Virus record (IMG/VR): IMGVR_UViG_3300030331_003909
Coordinates: 1-60,084 of that record
Direction: 5' to 3' (one strand)
Source of the DNA: a virus
DNA length: 60,084 bases
Below the pieces are notes generated by a model that was not told the origin of the DNA, did no database searches, and saw only the letters and a list, made by a program, of their open reading frames with translations. This document shows positions 1 through 8,937 of the stretch, one piece after another. The first letter of the stretch is position 1. The number at the start of each line of letters is the position of its first letter. The position numbers and the translations under genes were made by a program.

Positions 1-52
1 TATTTAAATTCTGTGGTCCCATACATAAATAAATATTTAATGAATGCATTAA

Positions 53-60
53 TATTTATA
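53..60 (+). promoter_or_regulatory. Putative late promoter (TATTTATA)
   Basis: The octamer TATTTATA lies 14 nt before the ATG at 75. The same sense-strand motif recurs at a similar distance before many other structural genes of this window, on both strands. Its role as a late promoter is inferred from that recurrence and from the gp55-like sigma gene at 21268. Confidence 0.5.
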
Positions 61-74
61 GATAAAAAGAAACT

Positions 75-737
75 ATGAATAGATTAGAACATAAAGGTAA
101 AAGTTGTGAAGAAATGCATCCCGGTGAAGAACATGAAATGTGGGAAAACAGTCAATTAGAGGGTAAAACAGAAGAAGAATTGTCTGAATTAGTTGATTTT
201 GACGGCTCAATGCTTAATTCAAAAATTCCTTTAGGTATTAATAAAACTAATAAAGTTAGTAGGAGTACAAGTGATGATATGGTTAAAACCGCACATCAAA
301 AAGGTAACGGATTTGGTTATTATTATAAAAGGTATTGGGGTGAGGCCTACCAAGGAGCCGCTTTAGGGGATAATGAAGAAATAGATTTAATGACTGGTCA
401 AGAGACTTTGGATTATTTTGAGGATGAACATGGTTTAAGTCCACATAAGGCTATTGAAAAAGCAAGTGGTGAATACGGTAAAAAGGTAAAGGGGTCTGAA
501 GACGCTTTACACGGAACTAAACAAAGAATAGTGGAATTGTCCAATAAGAAAATGAGGGATATGATAGAAATGTTGGTGGCTAAGCCAGATAATGATAAAA
601 TGAATATAGATTCTAAAGAAATGGAACTACATGACATGCAAAAATCTAATCCTGTTTTGGACAAAATGGCTTCTAGATTTAAAAGAGCTTGTGACGCTCA
701 AGGTGTTTCACCCCAACAAGTATTAAATAATATATAA
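75..737 (+). CDS. Hypothetical phage protein, probably late/virion
   Basis: This 220-residue, charged, soluble protein has no signal peptide or membrane segment and matches no family I recognise. The centre carries aromatic and Gly-rich stretches (GFGYYYKRYWGEAYQG, about residues 80-95), and the C-terminus is helical and Met/Lys-rich. A TATTTATA motif 14 nt upstream matches the motif before structural genes elsewhere in the window. It is followed after 1 nt by the gene at 739, so the two are probably co-translated. A virion or head-internal role is only inferred from the motif and the company of similar small genes. Confidence 0.7.
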   Translation: MNRLEHKGKSCEEMHPGEEHEMWENSQLEGKTEEELSELVDFDGSMLNSKIPLGINKTNKVSRSTSDDMVKTAHQKGNGFGYYYKRYWGEAYQGAALGDNEEIDLMTGQETLDYFEDEHGLSPHKAIEKASGEYGKKVKGSEDALHGTKQRIVELSNKKMRDMIEMLVAKPDNDKMNIDSKEMELHDMQKSNPVLDKMASRFKRACDAQGVSPQQVLNNI

Positions 738-738
738 A

Positions 739-1188
739 ATGCCCGATAAACACTTAAAAGGACACCAAATTAAAGTACCAAAGAAATGTGTTAAACATAT
801 TGCAAGTGCGGTGCAAGATTTTAATGGTCCTAAAAATACTGAAGGTTATGAAAGGGCTATTAATATTATTAAAAGTCCTGTTATTAGTATGGAGTTATTA
901 AAAAAAATTAATAACTTTTTTAGAAATGAGGAAAAAGGTACTCCATCATATAACTTAACTGGAGGTGATTACGGAAAAAAAGTGTTTTACGAGTTGGAGA
1001 AGCAACTTAGGGATACCGCTTCGACAGGAAGAAAAACTAAAATGGATGGTGGTATGATGAATACCCATTATGATGAACATGAAAAAGATGGTAACACGAA
1101 CCCAACACAAGTTAGTGTACCTAAAGTAGATAAAGCAAATACTTTAAGAGAATCTATAAATAAAATAAATCGACTTATAAATTATTAA
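739..1188 (+). CDS. Hypothetical phage protein
   Basis: This 149-residue basic protein starts 1 nt after the stop of the preceding gene. It contains Cys17 in VPKKCVKH and a Gly-rich turn (NLTGGDYGKK) that echoes EYGKK in its upstream neighbour, but I recognise no domain. The tail is low in complexity and polar. It sits in the same small late-type cluster (75-2724), so a virion-associated function is possible but not shown. Confidence 0.65.
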   Translation: MPDKHLKGHQIKVPKKCVKHIASAVQDFNGPKNTEGYERAINIIKSPVISMELLKKINNFFRNEEKGTPSYNLTGGDYGKKVFYELEKQLRDTASTGRKTKMDGGMMNTHYDEHEKDGNTNPTQVSVPKVDKANTLRESINKINRLINY

Positions 1189-1190
1189 AA

Positions 1191-1361
1191 ATGAAAATTA
1201 ATTGGATTAACTCATGGAAAAGTGGGAACAAAAAAAACAAATATAGCTTAACTTTAAGATTAGGAAAACTAACTGTTTTTGAATTTAAGATTTGTCCTTG
1301 TTACACAGAAAATTGTTCTAAATTTAGATTTATGTTATTAAATCTTGGTTTAGAACTATAA
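1191..1361 (+). CDS. Small hypothetical protein (56 aa)
   Basis: An ATG 2 nt after the preceding stop opens a 56-codon frame ending in TAA at 1359-1361. The product is basic and contains a CPCYTENC stretch (three cysteines at about residues 35, 37 and 42), followed by a hydrophobic tail ending NLGLEL. It fills what would otherwise be a 210-nt gap in an otherwise fully packed genome, which supports it being real. The Cys pattern could bind a metal, but it is too short to assign. Confidence 0.45.
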   Translation: MKINWINSWKSGNKKNKYSLTLRLGKLTVFEFKICPCYTENCSKFRFMLLNLGLEL

Positions 1362-1378
1362 AATAAACTTAAATAAAA

Positions 1379-1386
1379 TATTTATA
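1379..1386 (+). promoter_or_regulatory. Putative late promoter (TATTTATA)
   Basis: TATTTATA lies 12 nt before the ATG at 1399, after a short intergenic gap. It matches the recurrent motif proposed here as the phage late promoter. Confidence 0.5.
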
Positions 1387-1398
1387 AAATAAAAAATT

Positions 1399-1722
1399 AT
1401 GGCAGGAGAACAACAACAACAACCAGGAGCAAAATTAAGTGAATTTGCTAAAGCGGAAAGAGATAAACTTTTTCCTAAAAATTTATACAGCCCTAAAGCG
1501 GATAACTATGGTCCACAACACCCAAACGCGTTAAGTGATGGTGACGATAAAGGACGAGGTACTACTGTATTTTTAGGTATACGAGACCAAGAAACTGGGA
1601 CTAAAACTGATATCTTAACTAGGAAAGATAATATAAAAACTAACGCTTATAACTCAGGTAACGGTTACAGTGTACCTGATGATAACGCTGTGGGACCTAA
1701 TACAATTAATTTAACTTCTTAA
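1399..1722 (+). CDS. Hypothetical phage protein, probable virion component
   Basis: This 107-residue polar protein begins with a Gln-rich stretch (GEQQQQPG) and is rich in Asn, Gly and Asp with little hydrophobic core, which suggests an extended or disordered protein. It has its own upstream TATTTATA motif and heads a run of three genes (1399-2724). I recognise no family; a structural role is inferred only from the promoter motif and neighbours. Confidence 0.65.
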   Translation: MAGEQQQQPGAKLSEFAKAERDKLFPKNLYSPKADNYGPQHPNALSDGDDKGRGTTVFLGIRDQETGTKTDILTRKDNIKTNAYNSGNGYSVPDDNAVGPNTINLTS

Positions 1723-1733
1723 GTTTTTTAATT

Positions 1734-2096
1734 ATGAAACTTTACAACTCCCTTCGTGCGGTTATATTGGAAGTAGCAAACAGAGATGAAGTTCTGAACG
1801 CTATAAAAAATAAAAAAATTACGACCATATATTACGAAGGTGATACCGTTAATAATCCTGGGTGGAGAACAATAGAACCTGTATGTGCAGGGACCACTAA
1901 AAGGAATAACCCAGTTTTAAGAGCTTGGCAAACTGAGGGTGTTACTGATACCGAAGTACCTGGATGGAAATTTTTTAGATTAGACCGAATAAGAAACTGG
2001 CAACCAACAATGGACGGTTTTAATGAGGCTAGACCAAATTATAACCCTAACGGAGATAAAAGTATGAATCAAGTATGGGGGAACGCAAAATTTTAA
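1734..2096 (+). CDS. WYL-like small domain protein
   Basis: This 120-residue protein has the layout of a WYL-type SH3-like sensor domain: a short strand ending in IYYEGD (about 32-37), GWRTIEPVCAG (about 43-53), then NPVLRAWQTEG (about 59-69) and a GWKFFRLDRI strand (about 77-86). WYL domains in bacterial regulators bind ligands or nucleic acid and show this strand order with the terminal fRLDRI. Here the domain stands alone, without a helix-turn-helix. The N-terminus MKLYNSLRAVILE is helical and could be a separate targeting segment. Similarity is judged by eye, so the family call is moderate. Confidence 0.45.
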   Translation: MKLYNSLRAVILEVANRDEVLNAIKNKKITTIYYEGDTVNNPGWRTIEPVCAGTTKRNNPVLRAWQTEGVTDTEVPGWKFFRLDRIRNWQPTMDGFNEARPNYNPNGDKSMNQVWGNAKF

Positions 2097-2100
2097 TTAA

Positions 2101-2724
2101 ATGAAAAATTTAGAACAAAGTCTATTGAACGCAAAAAAATTTATGGACCATAGTGCTATGAATACAAGTGGGGATAAACGAAAAATGTCAGCACCTCAAA
2201 CCACAACAAATAATTTACAAGAAGCTCAACTTCCAAATATTGGAACGTCAACCCCTAGACAACCAAACATGAACCCTAAAGCTAATATGAGTAAAGAAGC
2301 TATTATGAAGTCTGGTTTACCTGACGCAATAAAAAAAGCTATGATACAAAACCCCATACCAGACCCAGTACCAGCACCTAACCTATCTGAGTCTTTTATG
2401 GATAAAGTTAGTGAAAAAATGAATTCTCCAGAGTATAGTGTAAGTAACATGAGAAATAAAGCGAACAGTAATGTATCTAATAATACAAATGAATTACCAC
2501 TCTTTACAACACCAAGTGAAAAATCTTCAGACCCAATTCCTACATTAGGTGGTTCTGACTTAGATAAAAATTATTTAAAAGAAACAATAAAAGAATGTAT
2601 TAAAGAAATTATAAAAGAAGAAAAAGTTTTATTGGAGTCTAAAAATATTAAAGAAAATTTACAGTTACGTGTTGGTAATAAAGTATTTACTGGGAGTATC
2701 AAAAGTATAAAAACAATTAAATAG
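2101..2724 (+). CDS. Hypothetical phage protein, Pro/Asn-rich
   Basis: This 207-residue protein starts 4 nt after the upstream stop. It is mostly low in complexity, with a Pro-rich linker (IPDPVPAPN, about residues 82-90) and a charged helical C-terminal segment (ETIKECIKEIIKEEK) followed by a short strand-rich end (LQLRVGNKVFTGSIKSI). It is the last gene before the terminator at 2754 and so closes the first operon. I cannot assign a function. Confidence 0.65.
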   Translation: MKNLEQSLLNAKKFMDHSAMNTSGDKRKMSAPQTTTNNLQEAQLPNIGTSTPRQPNMNPKANMSKEAIMKSGLPDAIKKAMIQNPIPDPVPAPNLSESFMDKVSEKMNSPEYSVSNMRNKANSNVSNNTNELPLFTTPSEKSSDPIPTLGGSDLDKNYLKETIKECIKEIIKEEKVLLESKNIKENLQLRVGNKVFTGSIKSIKTIK

Positions 2725-2753
2725 TTTTAATATAAAATATAGAATTAAGTATT

Positions 2754-2780
2754 AAAGAGAGGTAAGTCCTCTCTTTTTTT
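2754..2780 (+). terminator. Rho-independent terminator
   Basis: AAAGAGAGG pairs with CCTCTCTTT around a 5-nt loop, and the 3' arm runs into seven T residues. It separates the small late-type cluster from the glycan operon that starts at 2838. Confidence 0.85.
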
Positions 2781-2782
2781 GT

Positions 2783-2813
2783 TTGACTATTTCTATAAAA
2801 GTGTGTATCTTTT
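2783..2813 (+). promoter_or_regulatory. Host-type (Bacteroidota) promoter of the glycan operon
   Basis: TTG at 2783-2785, a 20-nt spacer and TATCTTTT at 2806-2813 match the Bacteroidota housekeeping promoter (-33 TTG, -7 TAnnTTTG) with one mismatch in the last base. It lies between a terminator and the first glycosyltransferase gene. It suggests that the operon is read by the unmodified host polymerase, hence early. Confidence 0.65.
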
Positions 2814-2837
2814 TTCTACATTAACTATATTAAAATT

Positions 2838-4061
2838 ATGGCAAAATACAAAGTATTAGTTATTCCTAGTGATAGAACAGGGGTTTCTAAATTCAGGTCA
2901 GTAGACCCACACCTATATCTTCAAAAACTATATCCAGATGACTTTTGGGTTGACATTGATTATGAACCTAAATTAAATGATGAAAATTTTTTAAAAAAAT
3001 ATGATTTAATTCACTATCACAGAACATTACACCCCAACTACGAACTTTCACAACAGATAGCACCTAAAATTAAAAAACTAGGTATCCCAGCTATTATGGA
3101 TATAGACGATTACTGGTTACCAAATCCAGAACATCCCGCCTATATGTTAATACGAAATAAAGGTATGGATAAATTAATTATGAATAATCTTAAGGTAGCT
3201 GAGTACGTCACTACCACCACACCATTATTTAAAAAAGAAATTTTAAAACAATGTAAAAAAGTATTTGTTTTACCTAACGCTGTAGACCCTAGTGAAAAAC
3301 AGTTTACCCCTAATCCAGAAAAAAGTGACCGTGTAAGGATAGGTTGGTTGGGTGGTTCATCTCATCTAGCAGATTTACAAATATTAAATGGTATGGTGGA
3401 CAGATTACACTCAATAAAAGATAGTATACAATTTGTATTGTGTGGTTTTGACACTAGAGGTACCATCACTGAATTAAATCCACAAACCAAACAAGAACGA
3501 ACTAGACCTATAAAACCGATGGAATCAGTATGGTACCAATATGAACAAATTTTCACAGGTAACTATCGTATAGTAGACGAAAAACAAAAAAAAGAATTAT
3601 ACAAATTTGATTTTGGTGTTGAGTATGGTGATAGTAACACACCATACCGTAGAGTATGGACTAAACCAATTACAACCTATGCTAGTAACTATAATAAATT
3701 TGACATTAGTTTAGCTCCTTTAAAACCACATTTATTTAATCAAGTTAAATCCCAACTTAAAGTAATAGAAGCGGGATTCCATAAAAAAGCTTTGATAGCA
3801 CAAAATTATGGGCCATACCAAATAGATTGTGTAAACGCTTATGAAAGAGGGGGTACCTTTAATAGTACTGGAAATTCATTATTAGTCGATGAAAATAGAA
3901 ACCACAAACAATGGTACCAACATATTAAAAGATTAGTCGATAACCCTAATTTAATGACTGACTTGGGGGAAAGATTATATGAGGCGGTACAGAAGTACCA
4001 CATAAAAAAGGTTACGGAAGACCGAGCCGAATTATATAAAGAAATAATAAAATCACATTAA
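2838..4061 (+). CDS. GT-B glycosyltransferase (group 1 type)
   Basis: This 407-residue soluble protein has a two-Rossmann GT-B organisation. The N-terminal half contains YDLIHYHRTLHP and IPAIMDIDDYWLP (about residues 90-110). The C-terminal half opens with VRIGWLGGSSHLADL, the usual start of the nucleotide-sugar-binding domain, and later has ISLAPLKPH and a KVIEAGFHKKALIA stretch resembling the donor-binding E-containing motif. Donor and acceptor cannot be read from sequence. It is first in the glycan operon, directly behind the host-type promoter, and would act in the cytoplasm. Confidence 0.8.
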   Translation: MAKYKVLVIPSDRTGVSKFRSVDPHLYLQKLYPDDFWVDIDYEPKLNDENFLKKYDLIHYHRTLHPNYELSQQIAPKIKKLGIPAIMDIDDYWLPNPEHPAYMLIRNKGMDKLIMNNLKVAEYVTTTTPLFKKEILKQCKKVFVLPNAVDPSEKQFTPNPEKSDRVRIGWLGGSSHLADLQILNGMVDRLHSIKDSIQFVLCGFDTRGTITELNPQTKQERTRPIKPMESVWYQYEQIFTGNYRIVDEKQKKELYKFDFGVEYGDSNTPYRRVWTKPITTYASNYNKFDISLAPLKPHLFNQVKSQLKVIEAGFHKKALIAQNYGPYQIDCVNAYERGGTFNSTGNSLLVDENRNHKQWYQHIKRLVDNPNLMTDLGERLYEAVQKYHIKKVTEDRAELYKEIIKSH

Positions 4062-4073
4062 AAAACAAAAAAC

Positions 4074-4304
4074 ATGTATTATCAAGCAATTGTAGCATTT
4101 GAAACCGGAGCTTTAGACGGTAATGGAAATCCTAAAGTTAAAAAATTTAAATATATTGTAGAGGCAGAATCTGTTTATGAAGCCACTACAAGAGTAAGTA
4201 AATATCTTGCTGAAGACACTAGAGATTCTGAAATAGTATCTTTAATAAAAGCACCATATGAAGACATTTTACACCCAACACTCACACCACAATATTATAA
4301 GTAA
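4074..4304 (+). CDS. Small DUF4494-like protein
   Basis: This 76-residue protein reads YQAIVAFETG, then KVKKFKYIVEAESVYEAT, then a C-terminal strand VSLIKAPYEDIL. That resembles the short DUF4494 family common in Bacteroidota and their phages: a strand, a VxAxSxxEA helix, then IKxAxYxEI. Function of the family is unknown. Its stop codon shares one base with the ATG of the next gene (TAATG), so the two are translationally coupled. Confidence 0.55.
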   Translation: MYYQAIVAFETGALDGNGNPKVKKFKYIVEAESVYEATTRVSKYLAEDTRDSEIVSLIKAPYEDILHPTLTPQYYK

Positions 4305-4999
4305 TGATTAGTGATATAAATAAACTTTTATTTTTAGATATCGAAACTGTTGGTATCGAAGAAGATTTAGATTCTTTACATATTAAGTTTCCACATTTAA
4401 GTAAAATGTGGGACGAAACTGGATACGATTACTGTAGAAGAAGGTACGCAAACGAAGACCTATACAGCAGTGAAATGTTTATTAAAAAAGCAGCTTTACT
4501 TCCTGAGTTTGGTAAAATAGTTTGTGCGTCTGTGGGGTTTATAACACCTAATGGTCAAATTAAATTAGATAGTTTTGTTGGTGATGAAAAGGACATTCTA
4601 AGTAACATTTGTGAGTTATTTAACAGGGTCGACAAATTAGGATTTAAAATTTGTGGACATAATATAAAAAACTTTGATTTACCGTACATAGGAAAAAAAA
4701 TGTTAGTACATGGAATAACTTTACCTAAAATTTTACCTACTTACAACGATAAACCTTGGGAGACTAAGGTAGTTGACACTAAAGAGGTTTGGGGATTCAA
4801 TTCTTATATCGGATTATCTTCATTAGACCTAATTTGTGCTTCGTTGGGAATTAATTCACCTAAAGGTGGAGATTTAAAGGGGGACCTATTACACCAATTT
4901 TATTATAGTGAAAAAAAAGATATAAATAAAATAAAAACTTATTGTGAAAATGATGTTACTGCCACAATAAAGTTAGTTAAAAAAATTACAAAATGTTAA
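4304..4999 (+). CDS. DnaQ-superfamily 3'-5' exonuclease (PolB-exo-like)
   Basis: This 231-residue protein carries all three DEDD exonuclease motifs: ExoI LFLDIETVG (Asp12, Glu14), ExoII CGHNIKNFDLPYI with the conserved Asp, and ExoIII YCENDVTATIKL (YxxxD type). The spacing and the HNxxxFDxP form of ExoII resemble the stand-alone predicted PolB-like exonuclease family. It would remove 3' nucleotides from DNA or RNA in replication, repair or host DNA breakdown. It overlaps the dUTPase gene downstream by 7 nt, giving a small nucleic-acid pair inside the glycan operon. Confidence 0.8.
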   Translation: MISDINKLLFLDIETVGIEEDLDSLHIKFPHLSKMWDETGYDYCRRRYANEDLYSSEMFIKKAALLPEFGKIVCASVGFITPNGQIKLDSFVGDEKDILSNICELFNRVDKLGFKICGHNIKNFDLPYIGKKMLVHGITLPKILPTYNDKPWETKVVDTKEVWGFNSYIGLSSLDLICASLGINSPKGGDLKGDLLHQFYYSEKKDINKIKTYCENDVTATIKLVKKITKC

Positions 5000-5622
5000 A
5001 AAAATATGAAGACCTTAAAAATGTAATAGGTCAATTAGATAAATTAAAAGAACTAACCTCAGAACTTAATAAATCTAATGAGGAGACACCTACTTTAAAA
5101 GAACAGTGGGGAATAGATTTAGAAGACTTAGAGAATTTAAAAATAGACGATTCACATACTTTTAAAAAACCTAAAGTACAAGTAAAATTTATTAACAAAA
5201 GTAATAACGTAGACCCTTCTTATTTTTATGAAGGAGATAGTGGATTTGATTTTAGAGCTGACCTTAAAGAAGAAAAAATAACAGTTAAAAGTGGTGGTCG
5301 TAAAATCATTCCGACAGGCCTTTACTTTGAAGTGCCGAGAGGTTATGAATTACAAGTAAGACCTCGTAGTGGATTAGCTGCCAAATATGGAATTACAGTT
5401 TTAAACACTCCAGGAACTGTAGATAGTAATTACAGGGGTGAAATAAAAATTATATTAATAAACTTAGGAGAAGAAGATTTTATTGTTGAAAACGGTGATA
5501 GGATAGCTCAAGGTGTCATTTCTTCGGTTTTAGATAATGTGTGGGGTGAATTAAAATCTGTTGAATCTTTAAACGATAGTAATCGGCAAGACTCTGGATT
5601 CGGTAGTACTGGAAAAAAATAA
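4993..5622 (+). CDS. dut: dUTP diphosphatase with N-terminal extension
   Basis: dUTPase hydrolyses dUTP to dUMP and PPi, keeping uracil out of phage DNA. All five trimeric-dUTPase motifs are visible: DSGFDFRAD, RPRSGLAAKYGI, the TVDSNYRGEI motif with the catalytic Asp, GDRIAQGVI and the C-terminal RQDSGFGSTGK. The protein has 209 residues against about 140-150 usually. The surplus is an N-terminal region of about 55 charged residues, probably coiled, that is not part of the fold. It overlaps the exonuclease gene upstream. Confidence 0.93.
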   Translation: MLKKYEDLKNVIGQLDKLKELTSELNKSNEETPTLKEQWGIDLEDLENLKIDDSHTFKKPKVQVKFINKSNNVDPSYFYEGDSGFDFRADLKEEKITVKSGGRKIIPTGLYFEVPRGYELQVRPRSGLAAKYGITVLNTPGTVDSNYRGEIKIILINLGEEDFIVENGDRIAQGVISSVLDNVWGELKSVESLNDSNRQDSGFGSTGKK

Positions 5623-5628
5623 AATAAA

Positions 5629-6594
5629 ATGCAAAAAAATACTATACTCATAACTGGAGGGGCTGGCTTCATAGGTTCACATTTAGTTAAATTCATGGTA
5701 GAAAAGTACCCACATTATGAAATTCACGTAATAGATTCTCTAACCTATGCTGGTAATTTAGAAAATTTAAAATCTGTAGAAGATAAAATTACTTTTCACA
5801 AAATGGACATTAGTCTTACTAGGTTTATGGATTCCATATATGAATTGTACAAATTTGACGGTGTTATAAATTTAGCCGCTGAAACACATGTTGATAATTC
5901 CATAGAGGAACCTAATATTTTTTTAAATACTAATATAATAGGAACGTGTAATCTAATAAAAAATGCTGTAAAGTATAAAAGTAGATTTTTACAGGTCTCT
6001 ACCGATGAAGTATATGGTTCCCTACAGTTTAATGATGGTAGAACTTTTTATGAATTCACCCCTTTTAAACCTCAGTCACCGTATGCTGCTTCTAAAGCCT
6101 CTGCAGATTTATTAATTGATTCTTTTGTGAACACTTATGGATTAAATGCGTCAATAACACACTGTTCAAATAATTATGGTTCCCACCAACACCCAGAAAA
6201 ATTAATACCTAAAACTATAAAATGCCTTAAAGAAAATATACAAATACCAATATACGGTAATGGAGAAAATATACGTGACTGGATACATGTAGATGACCAT
6301 GTAAAAGCTTTAGATTTAGTTTACCATACTGGAAAAATGGGTGAACATTATAATGTTGGTGGTGGTAATGAATTTTCTAATTTAGAACTTGTTAAATTGA
6401 TATGTAGAAATTATGATACTTTAAAAGGTTTTGTTCCTGGTACTGGAGCAAGATTAATATCATTTGTTAAAGATAGGTCAGGTCACGACCTAAGATATTC
6501 TATAAATTATGATAAAATATACACCAAACTTAGGTGGAAACCAGAAATAAATTTTTCACTAGGCATAGTAGAAACTATTAAATCTTATATGTAA
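5629..6594 (+). CDS. rmlB: dTDP-glucose 4,6-dehydratase-type SDR
   Basis: This extended short-chain dehydrogenase of 321 residues has the NAD-binding TGGAGFIGSH at 9-18, the dehydratase signature STDEVYGS (Thr125, Asp126, Glu127) and the YAASK pair (Tyr152, Lys156). These are the residues of RmlB/RfbB, which makes dTDP-4-keto-6-deoxyglucose. Length is slightly short of the usual 340-355. No RmlA, RmlC or RmlD partner is in the window, so the substrate might be supplied by the host or be a different NDP-sugar. Its stop overlaps the start of the next glycosyltransferase. Confidence 0.85.
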   Translation: MQKNTILITGGAGFIGSHLVKFMVEKYPHYEIHVIDSLTYAGNLENLKSVEDKITFHKMDISLTRFMDSIYELYKFDGVINLAAETHVDNSIEEPNIFLNTNIIGTCNLIKNAVKYKSRFLQVSTDEVYGSLQFNDGRTFYEFTPFKPQSPYAASKASADLLIDSFVNTYGLNASITHCSNNYGSHQHPEKLIPKTIKCLKENIQIPIYGNGENIRDWIHVDDHVKALDLVYHTGKMGEHYNVGGGNEFSNLELVKLICRNYDTLKGFVPGTGARLISFVKDRSGHDLRYSINYDKIYTKLRWKPEINFSLGIVETIKSYM

Positions 6595-8153
6595 TGATAA
6601 GTGTAATTTATTGTACTAAAGAAGATTATCCTTCACATATTGAACACATAAAAAAAACTTGTGGTGTAAAAGATATAGAAATTATTCAGTACATTAACAA
6701 AGGAGAACCACTTACTAAATTTTATAATAAAGGACTATGTGAAAGTAAAAATGAAATTGTGGTTTTTTGTCATGATGACATTATCTTCAATACTAAAAAC
6801 TGGGGAAAAAAATTATTAAACCATTTTAAAAATACCGATTTTGGTATTTTGGGGGTGGCAGGTACGACTAATATGCCATCAACAGGTAAATGGTGGGAGG
6901 AACCACAAAAAATGATGGGACAGGTAAGACATTCTCATGAAGGTAAGTCTTGGGATAGTATATATTGCCCTAGTTTTGGTGATTCTATATTACAGTCAAT
7001 TCTAGTCGATGGGTTATTTTTTGCTATTGACAAATCAAGAATTAAAAATGAATTTTCTAAAGAATTTAAAGGTTTTCATTTTTATGAAATAGATTTTTGT
7101 ATTTCTAACCACCTATCGGGTGTTAAGGTTGGAGTCATTTCAAATATAAGAATTACCCACAAATCTATAGGGATGACCAACGAAGAGTGGGAAAAAAATA
7201 GAAAACAATTTGTTAAAAAATACACGTATGATTTACCCATTAATTTAATACCACAAATTTTTTCAAAAAATAAAAATATTAAATTAAAAAAGAACCCTAA
7301 AGTAGGTGTCATTATACCCACCAAAGGCAATATAGAGTTACTAACTAATTGTATAAACTCATTATGGGACAATGACGACTACGAAAATATGGTTGTATAT
7401 ATTGCCGACACAGGTTCATCTAAAGATGAAAAAAATAAGATACATAAATTAATAAATGGTTATAATAAAAAAACTGACAGAAACAGAGACACCAGAGTAA
7501 TAGAATACGATTATTATAATTTTGCTAAAATTAATAATGATGTGGTTAAAAACCATATAGATGACGATACTGAATTAATATTATTTTCTAACAATGACAT
7601 AAAATTACTTAATAATGGTATATCCCAGATGGTTAATGTTTTTAATACCAAAAAAAATACTGGTACAGTAGGAATAAGATTACATTTTGGGGATGGTACT
7701 ATACAGCATTCTGGAGTTATGGCTTTTGTAGACCAACAACACAACATTAGGATAACTCACCACGGTCTTGGTTCTTATTTTAATTATCACCAACATACAA
7801 AAGAGGTTTTCGGCAATACAGCAGCCTTCATGATGATTAGAAAAAACACATTTAAATCTTTAAATGGTTTTAATGAAAACTACACTGAATGTTTTGAAGA
7901 TGTAGAATTGAATATAAAATGTTTAAATAAAAACTTAAAAAATTATTTTTTAGGTGAAAGTGTAGCATACCATTACGAAAGTCAAACCAGAAAAAAAGAC
8001 CCTAACAAATTAAAAAAAGAAAGTGAAGATTATGTCAATAGGTTAATGCCAACCATAATAAATAATAAAAAATGTTATAATTATTTTTCTAACATTAGTG
8101 TTTTACAACTTAGACATTTAATTCACCATAAATTTAAAGAACAATTAACATAA
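6594..8153 (+). CDS. Two-domain GT-A glycosyltransferase
   Basis: This 519-residue protein seems to contain two glycosyltransferase-2-like domains. The first (about 1-225) reads ISVIYCTKEDY and IVVFCHDDIIF, with a CHDD metal/nucleotide motif. The second opens with VGVIIPTKGNIELL at about 238, followed by ILFSNNDIKLL and GTVGIRLHFGDGTIQHSGV, and has an FEDVELNIKC stretch typical of GT2 enzymes. Such tandem enzymes often build disaccharide repeats, but the linkage cannot be read. It overlaps RmlB upstream by one base. Confidence 0.8.
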   Translation: MISVIYCTKEDYPSHIEHIKKTCGVKDIEIIQYINKGEPLTKFYNKGLCESKNEIVVFCHDDIIFNTKNWGKKLLNHFKNTDFGILGVAGTTNMPSTGKWWEEPQKMMGQVRHSHEGKSWDSIYCPSFGDSILQSILVDGLFFAIDKSRIKNEFSKEFKGFHFYEIDFCISNHLSGVKVGVISNIRITHKSIGMTNEEWEKNRKQFVKKYTYDLPINLIPQIFSKNKNIKLKKNPKVGVIIPTKGNIELLTNCINSLWDNDDYENMVVYIADTGSSKDEKNKIHKLINGYNKKTDRNRDTRVIEYDYYNFAKINNDVVKNHIDDDTELILFSNNDIKLLNNGISQMVNVFNTKKNTGTVGIRLHFGDGTIQHSGVMAFVDQQHNIRITHHGLGSYFNYHQHTKEVFGNTAAFMMIRKNTFKSLNGFNENYTECFEDVELNIKCLNKNLKNYFLGESVAYHYESQTRKKDPNKLKKESEDYVNRLMPTIINNKKCYNYFSNISVLQLRHLIHHKFKEQLT

Positions 8154-8154
8154 C

Positions 8155-8937
8155 ATGAAACTAGGTATTAGTTATAATATTTTTGACGGAGAAGAACTTT
8201 TAGAAGAATCTATAAAAAGTATAAGAAATAAAGTAGATTATATTTCAGTTGTCTACCAAGAAATTTCTAACTTCGGTAATCGGTGTAATGAAGGTTTAGT
8301 ACCACTACTAAAAAAATTAAAATCTGACGGTTTAATAGATGAATTGTACAAATATAAACCACAATTAAATAGTGGTGGCCATACTAATGAAATAACTAAA
8401 AGAAATATAGGTTTATTTCTATCTGAAGGTAATGGGTGTACACACCACATGGCCATGGACTCTGATGAATTTTACACTGAAAAACAATTACAGTATTTAA
8501 AAGAAACAATGTTAATTGAAGATTTAGATTCTTCAGCTTGTCAAATGACAACATACTATAAAGAACCCATTTATAGACTAGAACCCAAAGAAGAATATTA
8601 TGTCTCTTTAATTTTTAAAATAAAAAGAGGTAAACAATATGTTATGGGTTGTCCATTTCCGGTTTTAGTTGACCCAACTAGAAGAATGGAACCTGGTAAA
8701 TGTAAAATTTTTACTAGGGAAGAGGTTGAAATGCATCACATGAGCTATGTTAGAAAAGATATTAAAGTAAAGTTGACAAATTCTTCAGCTTCACCTAATT
8801 TTAAAAATATAGACAAAATAGTTAATTATTATAATGATTGGTCTTATGGGAAACAAGCTTTAATGGGGGGAGCTCCAGATAAATTTTACGATATTGTAAA
8901 AGAACAAAAAAAATTTAATTTAAATGTACAAAATTAA
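8155..8937 (+). CDS. Probable GT-A-like glycosyltransferase
   Basis: This 260-residue protein begins KLGISYNIFDGEELLEESI, which resembles the first strand-helix of glycosyltransferases that start IfNGEELLxesI. It has an HHMAMDSDEFYTEKQL segment whose DSDEFY could act as the DxD metal site, and later histidines (VEMHHMSYV). It starts 1 nt after the preceding glycosyltransferase and overlaps the next gene by 14 nt. Transferase activity is likely from context and the DxD; the family is not certain. Confidence 0.6.
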   Translation: MKLGISYNIFDGEELLEESIKSIRNKVDYISVVYQEISNFGNRCNEGLVPLLKKLKSDGLIDELYKYKPQLNSGGHTNEITKRNIGLFLSEGNGCTHHMAMDSDEFYTEKQLQYLKETMLIEDLDSSACQMTTYYKEPIYRLEPKEEYYVSLIFKIKRGKQYVMGCPFPVLVDPTRRMEPGKCKIFTREEVEMHHMSYVRKDIKVKLTNSSASPNFKNIDKIVNYYNDWSYGKQALMGGAPDKFYDIVKEQKKFNLNVQN

